A DNA stretch of 64,000 nucleotides, taken from positions 28,506,248-28,570,247 of the forward strand of contig JAQNBH010000010.1 in NCBI GenBank assembly GCA_028752905.1. Direction: 5' to 3'. The stretch is from Cladorhizidae sp. MBARI D1340-BT2 (lineage: Eukaryota > Porifera > Demospongiae > Poecilosclerida > Cladorhizidae). Below, one piece after another: positions 1-11,950 of the stretch. Every line of letters starts with the position of its first letter. Position 1 is the first letter of the stretch. Made by a program: the position numbers and the translations under genes. A model generated the notes under the pieces. That model was not told the DNA's origin. It saw only the letters and a list, made by a program, of their open reading frames with translations, and searched no databases.

Positions 1-117
1 GATGGGCTCTAGCTTTGCAGCCATTTGATTTCACTGTGGTGTACAGGAAAGGCACTGCTAATGCCAATGCCGATGGACTATCCCGAGACCAGGGGTCTCT
101 TTTTAAGGGGGGAGGGA
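1..117 (+). pseudogene. 3' end of an upstream Gmr1-like pol (RNase H tail) plus polypurine tract
   Basis: These bases match 5252-5368 at a constant offset of 5251, with two substitutions noted. They encode the last part of the RNase H region (the ADGLSRDQG tail) and end in a purine-rich tract directly before the LTR that starts at 118. The rest of this copy lies upstream of the window. It is the internal region of a second element that shares the LTR at 118-766 with the complete element downstream. The open frame continues through the purine tract into the LTR and stops at 335. Confidence 0.9.
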
Positions 118-766
118 TGTCAGAGATACACCCTCTGACTGCTGAACCAAAGGAAGAACAAAGTACAAGGAATGTGGAGGTTACGAATAGGGCTATTGAA
201 CTAACCAGCGGAAGTGGTAGAAGCCATTCAGACAAACCACCGTTTCCTGTTACTGACGAAGCAGACCTGTTGGCAGATGATTGGCTGGCAGATGATTGGT
301 TGATACCAGGATTGATGACGTTGAAGCAGCACTGAACATTACCTAATAAGGTCACCAAGTGAAGATTGTGACGTAGAGCAAGACGAACAGCGGTAAATTA
401 GAAAAGGACAATGTTAGCGAGTTTTGTGTTAGATACGGCGATTCTGTGATTCTTAAAAGTGAATGTGTGCTTGTTAGTTTGAACTTGTGCATATTAATTG
501 AGTTGTATAGTTGTATTGTGAACTGCTTGAAGTTTGTGTTATTTCAATTAAAACAGCCTATCTCAATTGCTATTCTACTTAGCTATTAGCAAAGCGCTAT
601 TTAGAAATCGTGTGGAGGGAAACAGCAACTAGGAGAGTTGACTGTTTGTGGCTTGACTGAGGTCAACAGTAGTGAGACTGTTGATAAGGTTAGGTGTCGT
701 GGAGCGTACAACTTCTTTTGGCCGTCTCCCCTTTTGTTGAAGCAGGGGAAGTTGTATACTCTTACA
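118..766 (+). repeat. LTR of Gmr1-like element, shared by two tandem copies
   Basis: It starts TGTCAGAGATAC and ends in CTTACA, 649 bp, preceded by a purine tract and followed by a primer-binding site. It matches 5369-6017 without indels; I noted one substitution (T at 443 against C at 5694). Because internal sequence lies on both sides, it acts as 3' LTR of the upstream copy and 5' LTR of the downstream copy. Confidence 0.92.
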
Positions 767-767
767 T

Positions 768-787
768 TGGTGGCAGCGGTGGGATTC
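768..787 (+). other. Primer-binding site complementary to tRNA-Leu
   Basis: TGGTGGCAGCGGTGGGATTC lies one base after the LTR. It is complementary to a CCA-tailed tRNA 3' end of the type carried by some animal leucine tRNAs (AAG/TAG anticodons). The length of the match and the position next to the LTR make this the likely priming site for minus-strand synthesis. The leucine assignment is from memory of vertebrate tRNA-Leu acceptor sequences. Confidence 0.8.
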
Positions 788-940
788 TTAAGATCGAAGT
801 ATCCCCTACCAAGTTTGACCAGAGAGGTGGACTCCTAGCAGAGGAGGTCCATAGGGGGTCGAAGATTTTTTCTTATTTCAAAGTAACGCAGGCAGGCGTA
901 ACTTTTGAACGTTGCTGGGATTTGTTGTTGAGATAATTGT

Positions 941-3169
941 ATGTCCCACGAGAAGCGGTTGAGAACTCTAAGAAGTCACCCCACAGTTCCAGTACCTCTA
1001 GAAGAAGACTCGATGGATCGTTTCATAGAGCAGATGGTGGCTATCGAGCAAAGCCGTGTAGACAGAGAACGCCAACACCTGGAGAAGGAAGCTAGTCTCA
1101 GAGAAAAGGAGAAGGCACAACAGGCAGAACAAAGAGACCTGGACCGTAGAGCTATTACAGATCAACAAGATAGATTTGAACGGATGATGGCAGAAGTTCA
1201 AGGAGCTCGAGAAAGGACTCCATCACGTCCACCCCCACCCAGGCTTCTTCTCCAAAAGTTTGACGAAAAAACTGACAACATGTCAGCCTTTCTGGACACG
1301 TTTGAGGCTACAGCAGCAGCGAGTGAGTGGCCCAGGGAACAATGGTCCATTCACCTGAGAGGCTCCTTGTCTGGGGCAGGACTGCTAGCCGTGTCAGCCC
1401 TCCCAGCAGTTCAACAGACAGATTATCGCCTGGTAAAGAGCGCTCTATGTTCGGTCTATCACATCTCTACAGAGACCCATAGGAGGAAACTCTTTGACCA
1501 GGGATTTAACACAAGCAACCCAGATCAGTGGTTGAGGGAGTACCGCCAGACGTTCGATCAGTGGCTGGACTCCAAACCCCGGATGAGTACAAAGGAAATT
1601 GTGCTCATGGAGCTAGTGTTGTCTAAGCTCCCCAATTGGCTCGAGATCCAGATGAGGAATCTAGATGCCCAGTCGTACGAAGAGTTGTGCGAAGCAATCA
1701 TTCGCCACTTAGGTAATCAGAGACCTAGAGTGGAGCGGAATGAAAGAAGCTACCGGGAACAGTTTCGTTCTCCTGCGAAGTCCTTGGGCAGAGAAAGGAA
1801 TCCTGACCCAAGAGAGAAAGGCTACAAGCCTAGAGGGAGTGGTGGTGCCAGAGGAAAGGATGGACCTCCTCCTTACTCGAAGGATCTCAAGTCAGTGGAG
1901 TGCTTTCATTGTGGAATACTAGGGCACTACCAACGAGACTGTCGAGCAAAGGTACCACTGGTAAAGACAGAGCATGCAAAGTGTGGCATGGTAGTTCCAA
2001 GACTGAAAACCAAGCTGCCAGAGTGGACAAAAACCCTGAAGATCAACGGGCAAGTTGTTCGAGCACTCCTAGACACGGGATGTACTAAGTCTTTGGTGCA
2101 TCCAAAGTGTGTAGAAAAGGGAGACTACCTTGGTTGGAACATCCCCTACCACACTGCTTCGGACCGCAGAACATGGTTCCCGGCTGCCAGCGTGACCCTG
2201 GAGCTGGAAGGAAAAAGAATGAACATTGCCGTAGGAGTGTCCAAACATCTAAGCGAAGACATGCTTATGGGTAGGGATATTCCACATTTCCGCCACTATC
2301 TGAGGAAGGTTTTGGACGAGGACAAGGCAGACACTCCATCTACTACCACCACCACTGAAGTAGGCATGACAGCCACCCGAGCACAACAAAGGCAACGAGA
2401 TGCTCTCACCAAGGCAGAGCATCTGCAACAGCAGTTGGACGGGGCTGTCGTGTCAACTTTCTCCACAGTGGAGGAGGACAGTGATGCTGAAAGTGTTGAA
2501 CTGGAGCCAGTAGACGAGGAGGAACCACAGGTGATCCCTGCGTCGTCCCAGCGGTGTGACCAGACTGACCAGAGTGAGAGTGACCAGACTTCCGAGGTTG
2601 TAGAGCCCTCCTGTACTGATGATGACCAGACTCATGAGGTTGTAGATACCTCCTGTACTGACGAGGATGGAGTTCTCTCCGCGGAAGAGTTGGGCAAGGC
2701 CCAAAGGTATGACCAAACCTTAAAAAGTATCAGAGAGAAAGTGGGAGTAAGAGATAGTCCCTACTTTTGGGAGAAGGGTATCTTAAGAAGACAACCTTAT
2801 TCGACCCTAGGCAGGACCCTAATTGTACTCCCCCATGTTATGCGTGTGAAGGCCCTACGAATGGCCCATAACTTACCGATTGCCGGACATTTTGGGAGGG
2901 AAAGAACGTTGAAAGCCCTATGTGAGAGAGTGGATTGGCCAGGAATAAGCAAGGATGTGAGCCTCATGTGTGCGTCATGTACCATTTGCCAAAAGAGTGG
3001 ACCAGCCCTGTTGTCCAAAGCCCCTCTCCATCCCTTACCCATCATATCCGAGCCTTTCAAAAGGATTGCAATGGACGTATTTGGTCCCCTTGTACGAACT
3101 AAGGCGGGGAACAGGTATGTATTGGTCATTATGGACTACACCTCAAAGTGGCCCGAACTTATGCCCTGA
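941..3169 (+). pseudogene. Gag - protease - integrase N-terminal part of Gmr1-like element (frame 1 of broken polyprotein)
   Basis: A 742-residue open frame. Residues 1-100 are highly charged and probably coiled-coil; the middle is Gag-like. A CCHC zinc knuckle (CFHCGILGHYQRDC) starts near residue 321, and the aspartic protease motif LLDTGC lies near residue 378. An acidic linker of Thr, Asp and Glu repeats follows. From about residue 643 there is an HHCC integrase zinc domain (HNLPIAGHFGRERT, then CASCTICQK) and the start of the integrase core with its first catalytic Asp (AMDVFGPL, near residue 712). The frame then shifts by one base and ends; integrase continues in the next open frame. The start ATG is the first long-frame ATG after the primer-binding site. 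The product would act in capsid assembly, polyprotein cleavage and integration. Confidence 0.88.
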
Positions 3170-4602
3170 AAAATGTAACCTCTGAGACTGTTGTGAAATG
3201 CCTGGTGGACATGACCTCCCGAGTAGGAATCCCAGAGGAGGTATTAACGGATAATGGGTCAAATTTTATTTCAAAGACCATGAAGGCTTATTGTCAGACC
3301 ATGGGAATTAAGCAGATCAAGACCAGCCCTTACCATCCCCAGACTGATGGGATGGTCGAACGTTTCAACGCCACCCTTAAAAACATTCTGAGAAAACTCA
3401 CTCAAAATCCCAAAGTCGAATGGGATGTGTGCCTCCCTTACATGTTGTGGGCATACCGTGGGACGGTGCACAAGACAACAGGTTTCTCCCCATACCAGAT
3501 GTTATTTGGTCGGTCAATGCGAATGCCCTTAGACCAAATGGTGAGGTTCTGGGAGGGTAAAGAAGAGAGTGGTCAGAACACATCAATTGAGTTTGTTGAA
3601 ACCCTCAAAGCGAACATTGAGTTGGTTAGAGACATGGCATATGCGAGGGAGAAAGATCAAAAGGAAAGTCAGAAGCAATACCACGACAGGAAGTCGGTGG
3701 TCAGAGAGTTTGTGGTGGGAGAGTACGTCTTAGTGTTTCGACCCATAAGAAAGTCTAAACTGGAAAACCAATGGCAAGGCCCATACCCCATCTCTAAGCA
3801 GGTTACAGAGGTAACATACCAAATAGACCTTGGTACCACAGAGAAGAGGTTCCGTACTTTCCACGTGAATTGCATACGGAGGTGGACATCACCAGTCCCT
3901 GCTGCATTTATGACCCTCGATGAGGAAGACATAAATGAGCAAGAACAAGAAGATGTGGATTTGTTAACAGAATCTCAAGAGAGAGAATTGAGTGAATTAC
4001 AAAACAAGTTTAAGGATGTCATACAAGATGTACCTGGTAGGACAGACCTAGTGCATCACGAGATAACGACCACAGATGCACCCCCAATCAGATTACCACC
4101 GTATAGATTGGCCCATCATTCGAAAGAATTTTTTAGGGAGGAGATTAAAACTCTATTAGAACAGGGAATCATCGACCCCTCTACAAGTCCATGGGCGGCC
4201 CCAATTGTTTTAGTGGCCAAGAAGGATGGATCTCAACGGATGTGCGTTGATTACCGGAAGCTAAACGCAATCACGGTTGGCGACCCATACCCACTTCCTC
4301 ACATTGACAAACTGATTGATGGAATTGGATCCTCTTTTCTGTTCATCACAACCCTGGACCTGACCAAGGGGTACTACCAGGTTCCGGTAGCCCCACAACA
4401 CAAGGAGAAGACGGCATTCATCACACCGTACGGCAAATACCAATTCTCCACAATGCCGTTCGGTTTGGTGTCTGCCCCATCAACCTTCCAGAGGCTGATG
4501 GATGAAGTACTCCAGGGATTACACCAGTTCACGGTAGCCTACCTGGACGACATCTTGGTGCACAGTGCGACCTGGGAGGAGCATGTGTGTCACCTCAACT
4601 AA
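3148..4602 (+). pseudogene. Integrase core and reverse transcriptase of Gmr1-like element (second frame segment)
   Basis: This segment continues the integrase in a shifted frame. The second Asp lies in LTDNGSNF and the Glu in DGMVERFN, so the D,D-E triad is present across the frameshift. After a C-terminal integrase region of about 250 residues comes the reverse transcriptase: IDPSTSPWAAPIVLVAKKDG, LDLTKGYYQVPV, MPFGLVSAPSTFQR and the catalytic YLDDILVHS near 4540. A TAA at 4600-4602 cuts the frame at a position where the related element at 58.1 kb has a sense codon, so it is a nonsense mutation. No chromodomain was recognised. Confidence 0.88.
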
Positions 4603-5586
4603 GTGTTCAAGAGACTAAGATCTGCTGGTCTGCCTGTAAAGAGAAAGAAATGCCACTTCGCCAAGAATAAGTGTGTCTACTTAGAACATGTGGTTGGAGG
4701 TGGTACATTGACGCCAATGCATTGCAAAGTAAATGCGGTGAAGGAGTTCACACAGCCAAGGACTAAGAAACAAGTAAGGTCGTTTCTGGGTCTCTGCGGC
4801 TACTATCGGAAGTTTATGCCAAGTTTCTCAACCGTAGCCAGCCCATTATCCGACCTTACAAAGAAAGATCAACCCAAGACCGTCAAATGGACACCCAAAT
4901 ATGAGACAGCCTTCAAGTCATTAAAAGAAGCCCTGTCAAGAACACCCGTGTTAGTGACTCCTGACTGGTCGAGACCCTTTGTGCTACAGACGGATGCGTC
5001 TGGCACTGGTCTAGGCTTTGTGTTAAGCCAAGTAAATGAGAAGGGCGAAGAACACCCCTTAGCTTTTGGATCAAAGAAGTTGCTCCCTAGGGAATGCAAT
5101 TACTCTGCCATTGAGCGCGAGGCTCTGGCAATAGTAAAAGGCATACAACACTTCAGGACATACCTAGAAGGAAAGAAGTTCAAGGTGGAAACAGACCATA
5201 ACCCGCTCACCCACCTTTCTACCCTCAAAGACAGTCACGGCAGATTGGCTAGATGGGCTCTAGCTTTGCAGCCATTTGATTTCACTGTGGTGCACAGGAA
5301 AGGCACTGCTAATGCCAATGCCGATGGACTTTCCCGAGACCAGGGGTCTCTTTTTAAGGGGGGAGGGATGTCAGAGATACACCCTCTGACTGCTGAACCA
5401 AAGGAAGAACAAAGTACAAGGAATGTGGAGGTTACGAATAGGGCTATTGAACTAACCAGCGGAAGTGGTAGAAGCCATTCAGACAAACCACCGTTTCCTG
5501 TTACTGACGAAGCAGACCTGTTGGCAGATGATTGGCTGGCAGATGATTGGTTGATACCAGGATTGATGACGTTGAAGCAGCACTGA
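4603..5586 (+). pseudogene. RT C-terminus and RNase H of Gmr1-like element, frame running into the 3' LTR
   Basis: Same frame as the preceding segment, beyond the stop at 4600-4602. It holds the RT thumb and connection (VRSFLGLCGYYRKF) and Ty3-type RNase H: LQTDASGTGLG, SAIEREALAI and ETDHNPLTHL carry the usual acidic and His residues. The frame passes the polypurine tract and runs about 70 codons into the LTR (which begins at 5369). There it encodes a repeated acidic LADDWLADDW tail from a 15-bp tandem repeat. No protein domain follows RNase H, confirming that integrase is not in the usual gypsy position. Confidence 0.88.
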
Positions 5587-6017
5587 ACATTACCTAATAA
5601 GGTCACCAAGTGAAGATTGTGACGTAGAGCAAGACGAACAGCGGTAAATTAGAAAAGGACAATGTTAGCGAGTTTTGTGTTAGATACGGCGATCCTGTGA
5701 TTCTTAAAAGTGAATGTGTGCTTGTTAGTTTGAACTTGTGCATATTAATTGAGTTGTATAGTTGTATTGTGAACTGCTTGAAGTTTGTGTTATTTCAATT
5801 AAAACAGCCTATCTCAATTGCTATTCTACTTAGCTATTAGCAAAGCGCTATTTAGAAATCGTGTGGAGGGAAACAGCAACTAGGAGAGTTGACTGTTTGT
5901 GGCTTGACTGAGGTCAACAGTAGTGAGACTGTTGATAAGGTTAGGTGTCGTGGAGCGTACAACTTCTTTTGGCCGTCTCCCCTTTTGTTGAAGCAGGGGA
6001 AGTTGTATACTCTTACA
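5369..6017 (+). repeat. 3' LTR of Gmr1-like element
   Basis: 649 bp, starts TGTCAGAG right after the purine tract at about 5352-5368 and ends CTTACA. It aligns with 118-766 at a constant offset. Flanking DNA from 6018 (ACAGGGAAG) is unique. An ATTAAA-like signal lies in the middle of the LTR (near 5799), but I could not fix the polyadenylation site. Confidence 0.92.
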
Positions 6018-7210
6018 ACAGGGAAGTTAGTAGAAAATTAGTCGGATGCAAAAGGAAAAAGAAGTCCTCTGATGGCAGTTGGGTTGCTTTTATTTTTTCA
6101 GAAGTTATCAAGTTTATTATGAATTGTTATAATGATTATAATGAGTGCAAGATCATGTGATGTTTCCAATATTGCTTAACTAGAACATACAAATTCAAAT
6201 TGGTGGTGGTATTGAGGAGTAGGTAGGGGAGTTTACCCACATTGGATTATTCCCATTCTCTCAGTTCATTACAAGTTTATCATTATGAAGTTGTAGCTAT
6301 ATGGCAGATTATAGCATGTTGTCAACATGAACTTTGCCCAGATATTGTAAACATGTATGTACTCTATAGTCACTGCTTCTAGTATTAGCAGTTAATATGG
6401 GCCAACCATGTTGGATCAGTCATGGGAAGATCGAAGTTGATAATGGTGCAAAATATTCCCATGTCTACATACAAGTTTGTATCAGTTTTTAAACTTGTCT
6501 TACTTATCACCCCAGGAAACTCATCCTGAGGCCGGGGGATTTATCTTGGAATTCTTGGATATATTTATCCTCGAGGTATACAGTTCAAGCCTAAGGAAAT
6601 TCTCCAATGACATATTATGTAAGGATTATTGTAATACTATGTTATAATTATTATGCAGCTTATATTATGGTGAAGCTAACTGTTCCATTTGTTATACTAA
6701 ATGAAGAATGATGTCGTATTCCTAAGTGGTACTCCTGTAGATGTTTCCCAGTGTTGGCATCACATTGTGTTATGTGGTGTTAAATGTCATAAAATCATGC
6801 TTTGCTCAAAAAATGTACCACACATGTTATATGACATTAAAAAGCATAGACAGTGAATGTACAAATTAGAGAGAGAGCAGGTAATTGCTGAACATTGTCA
6901 TCATTATTTGAAAAAAGTAGATACATAAAATTAGCTAACACAGTGTCATTAAGAATGTAAAAACATTCAAGCAAAAGAAAAGATGAAACAGACAGAAAGT
7001 ATGAGCAGAAATGCTGAGCAGATATCTTGATTGGTTGTGGAACAAAGTGAGATGTCAAGGGAGATCTTATCGAAAGCCATACCCCCTTCCGATTTAATGT
7101 TAATCATATTGCTATTTTATGGTGGAGTAGAAAAAATGTTAGGGGATACATCGTAAGACAAACTTAACCTTAAGACAGATTACTATGAGTAAAGTAATAC
7201 TTCTTTATTT

Positions 7211-7389
7211 ACAATAACCTTATCAAGATATTGTATTCTTTCGACGTTTCAAATAGAAGCTCTAGCCTTCATCAGGAGAGACTAGACTCTAGAGCATCTA
7301 GTTTATATTATTGAGAGAATACAATTTCAAGTTGATTATTGAGAAAGGTTTTTTAATGTCATTATGTCAAATGAGAGTTCCTTGAGAAC
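7211..7389. repeat. Palindromic repeat, copy 1 (both arms)
   Basis: The left arm (CTTTCGACGTTTC, then CTCTAGCCTTCATCAGG) is followed by its inverted partner (CTCTAGAGCATCTAG, then GAGAGAATACAATTTCAAG, then TTGATTATTGAGAAAGG). An extra right flank, TTTAATGTCATTATGTCAA, recurs in other copies. No coding capacity. Probably a non-autonomous element. Confidence 0.8.
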
Positions 7390-8699
7390 TTCTTTATTTG
7401 TTTGATCAACTTTTTTAAATGTTGATGAAAAAATCATATAAAGCTTATATCACCACTTAATTTCATATTGGGAACCTCTTAGTTGTCTAATTAGTGGCTG
7501 TGCCTACTATTTATTGATCTGTCAAAAAATATAGGGGATGACTAATGAATACGGTGGTCTGAAAATTTAGATACCTTTTATGTTTTAAAACATTGTATAT
7601 TAATATTTAAAAGATAATGAATATTTACTCCACATTTGTTAATTTTTTTTTTTGCTTATTAAAATGGCTAGGTGTTAAAATGGCTAGGTGACAAATTTTT
7701 GGGGGAAAATATTTTGTTTAAAAAACAACAATAAAAAATAATAATCGGCCTATAATTCCTGAAGATCATGTTGTGGCTGTTTGAGACTGTTTGAGGTGTG
7801 TCAATGAGCTATATATAGCATGAATCAATGAAAACAGTTTCTCTCACAGCACTAGTTTTGTCTTATTCCTATTGTGCTGTTGAGACTATTCGAGTTAATC
7901 CTGTATACTTCTCATATACTATTAATTTAGTGTGAGTTGGTGACTGTTGGAACCTCCGACCATATTTAGGCCTTCCCATGATCAACTGTTGAGAGTACTG
8001 GCTAAGTAACAGAAAATGGAGAAACTGAGAAATTGCATCTAGTGTGCATGGTTATGGCTTGCAGAACAACACTTTCCTCACAAAGGATAAGTGTATTGAC
8101 TTTAAGTGCTTATTTTCTTCCTCTAAACTTGGTACTGAGGCTTATCCACAGGTTTATACATGAATGAGTGTTCCTCCCATAAAAATCTAACTGTAATTTT
8201 ACCAAAAAATTATAAAATTGCCTAGATCTCAATGTTGGTTCTGTGGCATTTAGACAAAGTTTTCACGTATCTGGTTACATGTGTTAAGAGCATATTCCCT
8301 TTTTTTGTTTCTTTTCTGCTTGCTGCATTCTTTACGAAATTGATTAGGATAAACTCCATTACTGACAAGTCATAGATGATATATAAACTTATCATGTTTA
8401 TATATAACTAGCAGAGATAACTGATCTTCTAAAAACCGTATAAATTATTTCCTAAAATAGAATAGCAACCATTATGATTAGGAATGAGGCAGACTAGCCA
8501 TATTGTAGTGACGATGCTGTTGCCCTCTGTAACTAATTAGCATTTCTAGTAGAATATGGCTGGACTTAGAGCCTTGTTAGCAGCTATTTGCATTATGCAA
8601 ACTCTAACTGAGCTATATAGTGTATTTCAATTGCTAATTATATCGATTTTTATTATTGTGAGCTAATATTGGAAATCTGAAAATGCATGTTTTGTAATT

Positions 8700-8840
8700 G
8701 CATTCTCAATAATGACATTAAACTATACTCTCTCGACGTTTTGACTAGGGTCTCTATACTTCATCAAGAATAATGATGAAGGCTATAAAGCATTTGGTTG
8801 AAATGTTGAGAGAGTAAAATTCCTTGAGAAGGTCATTGTA
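8700..8840. repeat. Palindromic repeat, copy 2 (both arms)
   Basis: Left arm CTCTCTCGACGTTTTGACTAG, then CTTCATCAAGAATAATG. The right arm is GATGAAGGCTATAAAGCATTT, then TTGAAATGTTGAGAGAGTA. The arms are inverted copies that meet at AATAATG, as in the other members. Confidence 0.75.
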
Positions 8841-10084
8841 AATGCATTTGTAATACATAAAAGTGGCCAAAGACCACAGTTATGTCTTGTAGGTATATAC
8901 TCTACTTTACCTAAAAAATTATGCTGATCATGCTAATCATTTTTATGTAGTCTATTACAGGAAGTTTTCGAGTGTAACATTCAAATGCATGAGCTTTATA
9001 TTAGAAGTAACATACCATGTAATATTAAAAAATCTGTATATTATGTGGTTCACACGTTGTTTACCTAAATTTTTGGAGTTCTTATATTACAAAACATAGC
9101 AGGCTGGTTATATTTTGGTGTTCACTGTTTTCCATATGGGAGAAAGTTACTCAGTCCACAAATGACCTTTCACTTCTTTGCAACTAACTTAGCTGGTGTA
9201 TTTCCATGTAGAAAAGAGCAGTACACAAAATATATTTCTTGTATTGCAAATTTGCACAATTATTCAATCAATACACTGGATTGGAAGATATAACCTTTTT
9301 GGTATAAATTATTAGTTATGCAAAAGAAGAACATAGAAATAATAATTATAACTAAATAGGTAGATCTATAAAGTTGAATTTCTAGATTTTCGAACATTTT
9401 TTTTTCATGCCTAGGTCAGCCAGTTTATCTCTGTTGTAGTCATAATTTTTGAGACAGAAGCTGAAGTACTCTTACTGCAGTTGTTGCATTTTTAGATCAA
9501 TGATAAGAAGGCAACATACATAACTAGTTGCTAATTGATTTATCACCCCTGGGCATGTTGGGCAATACTAATCCTAAACCTACAGCAGCAGCTACAGATA
9601 CTCAATTTTAAATGCTGTATTTTCCCTGTGCTATTCTGGTAAGTTGGTGTCTAGTTTGGTTTGGTGTATAAATATCCATCGACAGTGTTCGGCATATTCA
9701 GATACATTAAGGGGACAGTCAAGGAGAATTATCTGGCTTTAGTACTAAATAGTCAACTAAAATCCACATGACAACATAAATGGCTCAATATAGCTCCTGG
9801 ATATTCAATCCAGATAGTTTTAGCTTCATAAACTAGCTGCAATGAAAGATGTATATACTATCACTTTACAATTCCTTGTAAATCTTAGGAATGCACCTTA
9901 CAAGTTTATTGTAATTGACTTCAACACTTATAGGTACTTTGGGAGAATTTAATGGTTTAGCTCAAAAAGGATTTTTAATGTAATTTCAGGTGAATTTGCA
10001 AGCCCATTAGCATGTGATCTGCTAGTTGGAGGAAATCAGTGTTAAGTTTGACCAGTGTGAGTTTTAATATTATGAACCTACTTT

Positions 10085-10320
10085 TGCCTCAATCCAGTCT
10101 TATGACATTGTGTATTCAGTGTATGTTCTCATTTAGCAGTTTTCAACTTATTTCAAACCACCTCAACCCAGCATGATGTTGATCTGGTGTATTTCCCATT
10201 AGCTATTGTCAACCTGCCTAAACCCAGATGTTGATCAAGTGTGGTCCCCTTATAGCTTAATTCTACATTTCTCAAAGCTGTGTGATGTTGATCTAGTATG
10301 TGCTCCCAATGGACAACTTA
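10085..10320. repeat. Degenerate minisatellite, about 65-70 bp unit
   Basis: Related units recur with the shared core GATGTTGATC(T/A)(G/A)GTGT, followed by a short T/C-rich part and an AAC...CCTAAACCCAG-like segment. About three to four diverged units are visible by eye; unit borders are approximate. Confidence 0.5.
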
Positions 10321-11278
10321 GGTAGTTCCAAGGCTTTGTCTGAATATTTTGACAAATTTCTATATTCTGTCAGTAAAGCCTCTTACAACATCAAGTATCA
10401 ATTGAGCAAATTCTGTATAAAAAATGACAAGATATCTATTATGGACCAAGAATGATTGAATTCTCTGCTTATGCTATGTCCACAAATATATTATGCATGG
10501 CTCAGTTACAATGGTCGACTTATATACTTCTCCATAACAAAGGGGAATGATCCTTACATGAATTTATTTTATGTAAGTATCAGCAAAACATTTTCAACAA
10601 CAAAACAAGTCGCATGACAAATTGTTCTTAACTGAGTTGCAAATTCCAACTGCTGTATGGTCACAATGAATTTAGCTCACTGAACAGCACTTAAAAACAT
10701 TGTCATCTTTCCATCCCTAACACATTAGATGTAATTTTCTTTAAAAATCCATAAAGCTCTGTGCAATGGATTCTGTCTCTGAATATGACATAGCTACAAG
10801 TAGCACTTGACAACACCACATTCTTTAACCACCAACAAAATTCTCCATGCTTCAATTCTTGGCCCCTTTTAGTACATATGCATCCACACCTACCATGGTG
10901 TACATAAAAAACCTCTGTGGTAGTTGCTAGTGAGTTCATACTGCACTAATTATTGATAATAATTATCCAGCAATCCAATTTTTGATTGAAATAGGTGAGC
11001 CTTAATCCTTAAGAGCTTAGTGGCCCTCATCTCCCACCCCCAATCCCCCATGGTATCTCTTTGTGTGTAGTGTATGTATATAGGCATGATGAGTGTGTGT
11101 TTGTCATGAATATACTTTTATTCTGTACATTTCAATTAACAAACTACAACATGCCAATCATAATCCTCCTAATTGTAGGATTTGTGACTTGTTTGAGGAG
11201 GGGCCTGACAGCCAAACATTTGATGGGTAATGGTGTAATGGTTCATTTACGATACACACAAAACACTCTCATTTGTAG

Positions 11279-11413
11279 CTTTCCAAGTGATAGATGTCCA
11301 ACTTGATAGTTTCATGAACCCCGGGGAACAAGTTGTGGTGTTCAATGAAGGAGAGGGAATGATATCCCTGCCAGTGGAACTATTCTCTGCATTTTTTTCA
11401 GAAGTTACATCAG
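11279..11413 (+). CDS. Adhesion GPCR exon: GAIN domain, first recognised exon
   Basis: Bounded by a 3' splice site (CATTTGTAG) and a 5' splice site (CAG|GTAGGG). The frame that stays open gives FQVIDVQLDSFMNP and then ISLPVELFSAFF. This fits the beta-strand and 'LP..LF' pattern of GAIN domains in adhesion GPCRs. It enters with two bases of a codon and leaves with one, and the leaving phase matches the next exon exactly. The upstream exon that supplies the first base, and any adhesion domains, were not recognised. Confidence rests on the phase match and on the downstream GPS and 7TM exons. Confidence 0.65.
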
Positions 11414-11950
11414 GTAGGGACATTAAATTTATATCAGAATTGTTTTAATATGGAGTTATATATAACATATATAGACCTGACATAACTACCTCTATACTAG
11501 ATGCATCTAGTGGATATTGAATAATGGGAGGGAAAAGTTGATGTACTGAATGTTCCTAGAAAACTACACCCTGTCTGAAAGGGCTTATGGTTTCATCAAA
11601 ATTTTAAAAAGTAGATTTCTAGTTTCCAAAAAATAAAAGAACAGAGTTTAACAGAATTTGGTAACATCAGTAGCATTAAATGTATGTCATTTGCTCAAGA
11701 ATACCTTTGTCAATTCCTTTCTGCATTAAGCCAGGGTGAATAACAACCTAATATACTCCCACTTGATATTTTGTATGACTCACAAATCAACAGTACTTAT
11801 TCAACCCTCTACTATTTAACACATTTCCAACTTACCCCTTTCTCCACCAAAATAGACCGTTCTATTCATGCACATATGAATATATGAAAGGCTGTAGGTT
11901 GTTAATTTACTCATTCAGTTAACCTGCTTAATATGTGCTTGTCCTTGTAG

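Larger units (their letters stand above)
118..6017 (+). mobile_element. Complete Gmr1-like LTR retrotransposon (Ty3/gypsy-type proteins, INT before RT)
   Basis: Two 649-bp LTRs flank about 4.6 kb of internal sequence. It encodes Gag with a zinc knuckle, an aspartic protease, integrase, reverse transcriptase and RNase H, in that order. The proteins are Ty3/gypsy-like, but integrase precedes reverse transcriptase as in Ty1/copia. This is the arrangement described for Gmr1-like elements. The near-identical LTRs imply a recent origin or recent homogenisation. The coding region is interrupted by one frameshift (about 3.15-3.17 kb) and one stop codon (4600-4602), so this copy should not make a full polyprotein. 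The sequence upstream is another copy's internal region, so the target-site duplication cannot be checked on the left. Confidence 0.9.
6018..11278. other. Non-coding stretch with scattered repeats, no gene seen
   Basis: AT-rich DNA with stops in all frames at short spacing and no recognisable protein. It contains two copies of the palindromic repeat (7211-7389 and 8700-8840) and a degenerate minisatellite near 10.08-10.32 kb. It may be intron or upstream DNA of the receptor gene, whose extracellular N-terminal exons are not recognised here. Confidence 0.6.

Noticed and set aside
1..6017. Reading the first element as an ordinary gypsy element with integrase after RNase H
   Set aside because: RNase H runs directly into the purine tract and LTR, and the integrase zinc domain and D,D-E core lie between protease and RT.
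11178..11227. Candidate receptor exon just upstream of the first GAIN exon
   Set aside because: It has AG and GT borders, but the phase-compatible frame looks unlike GAIN and the other frame has the wrong phase.
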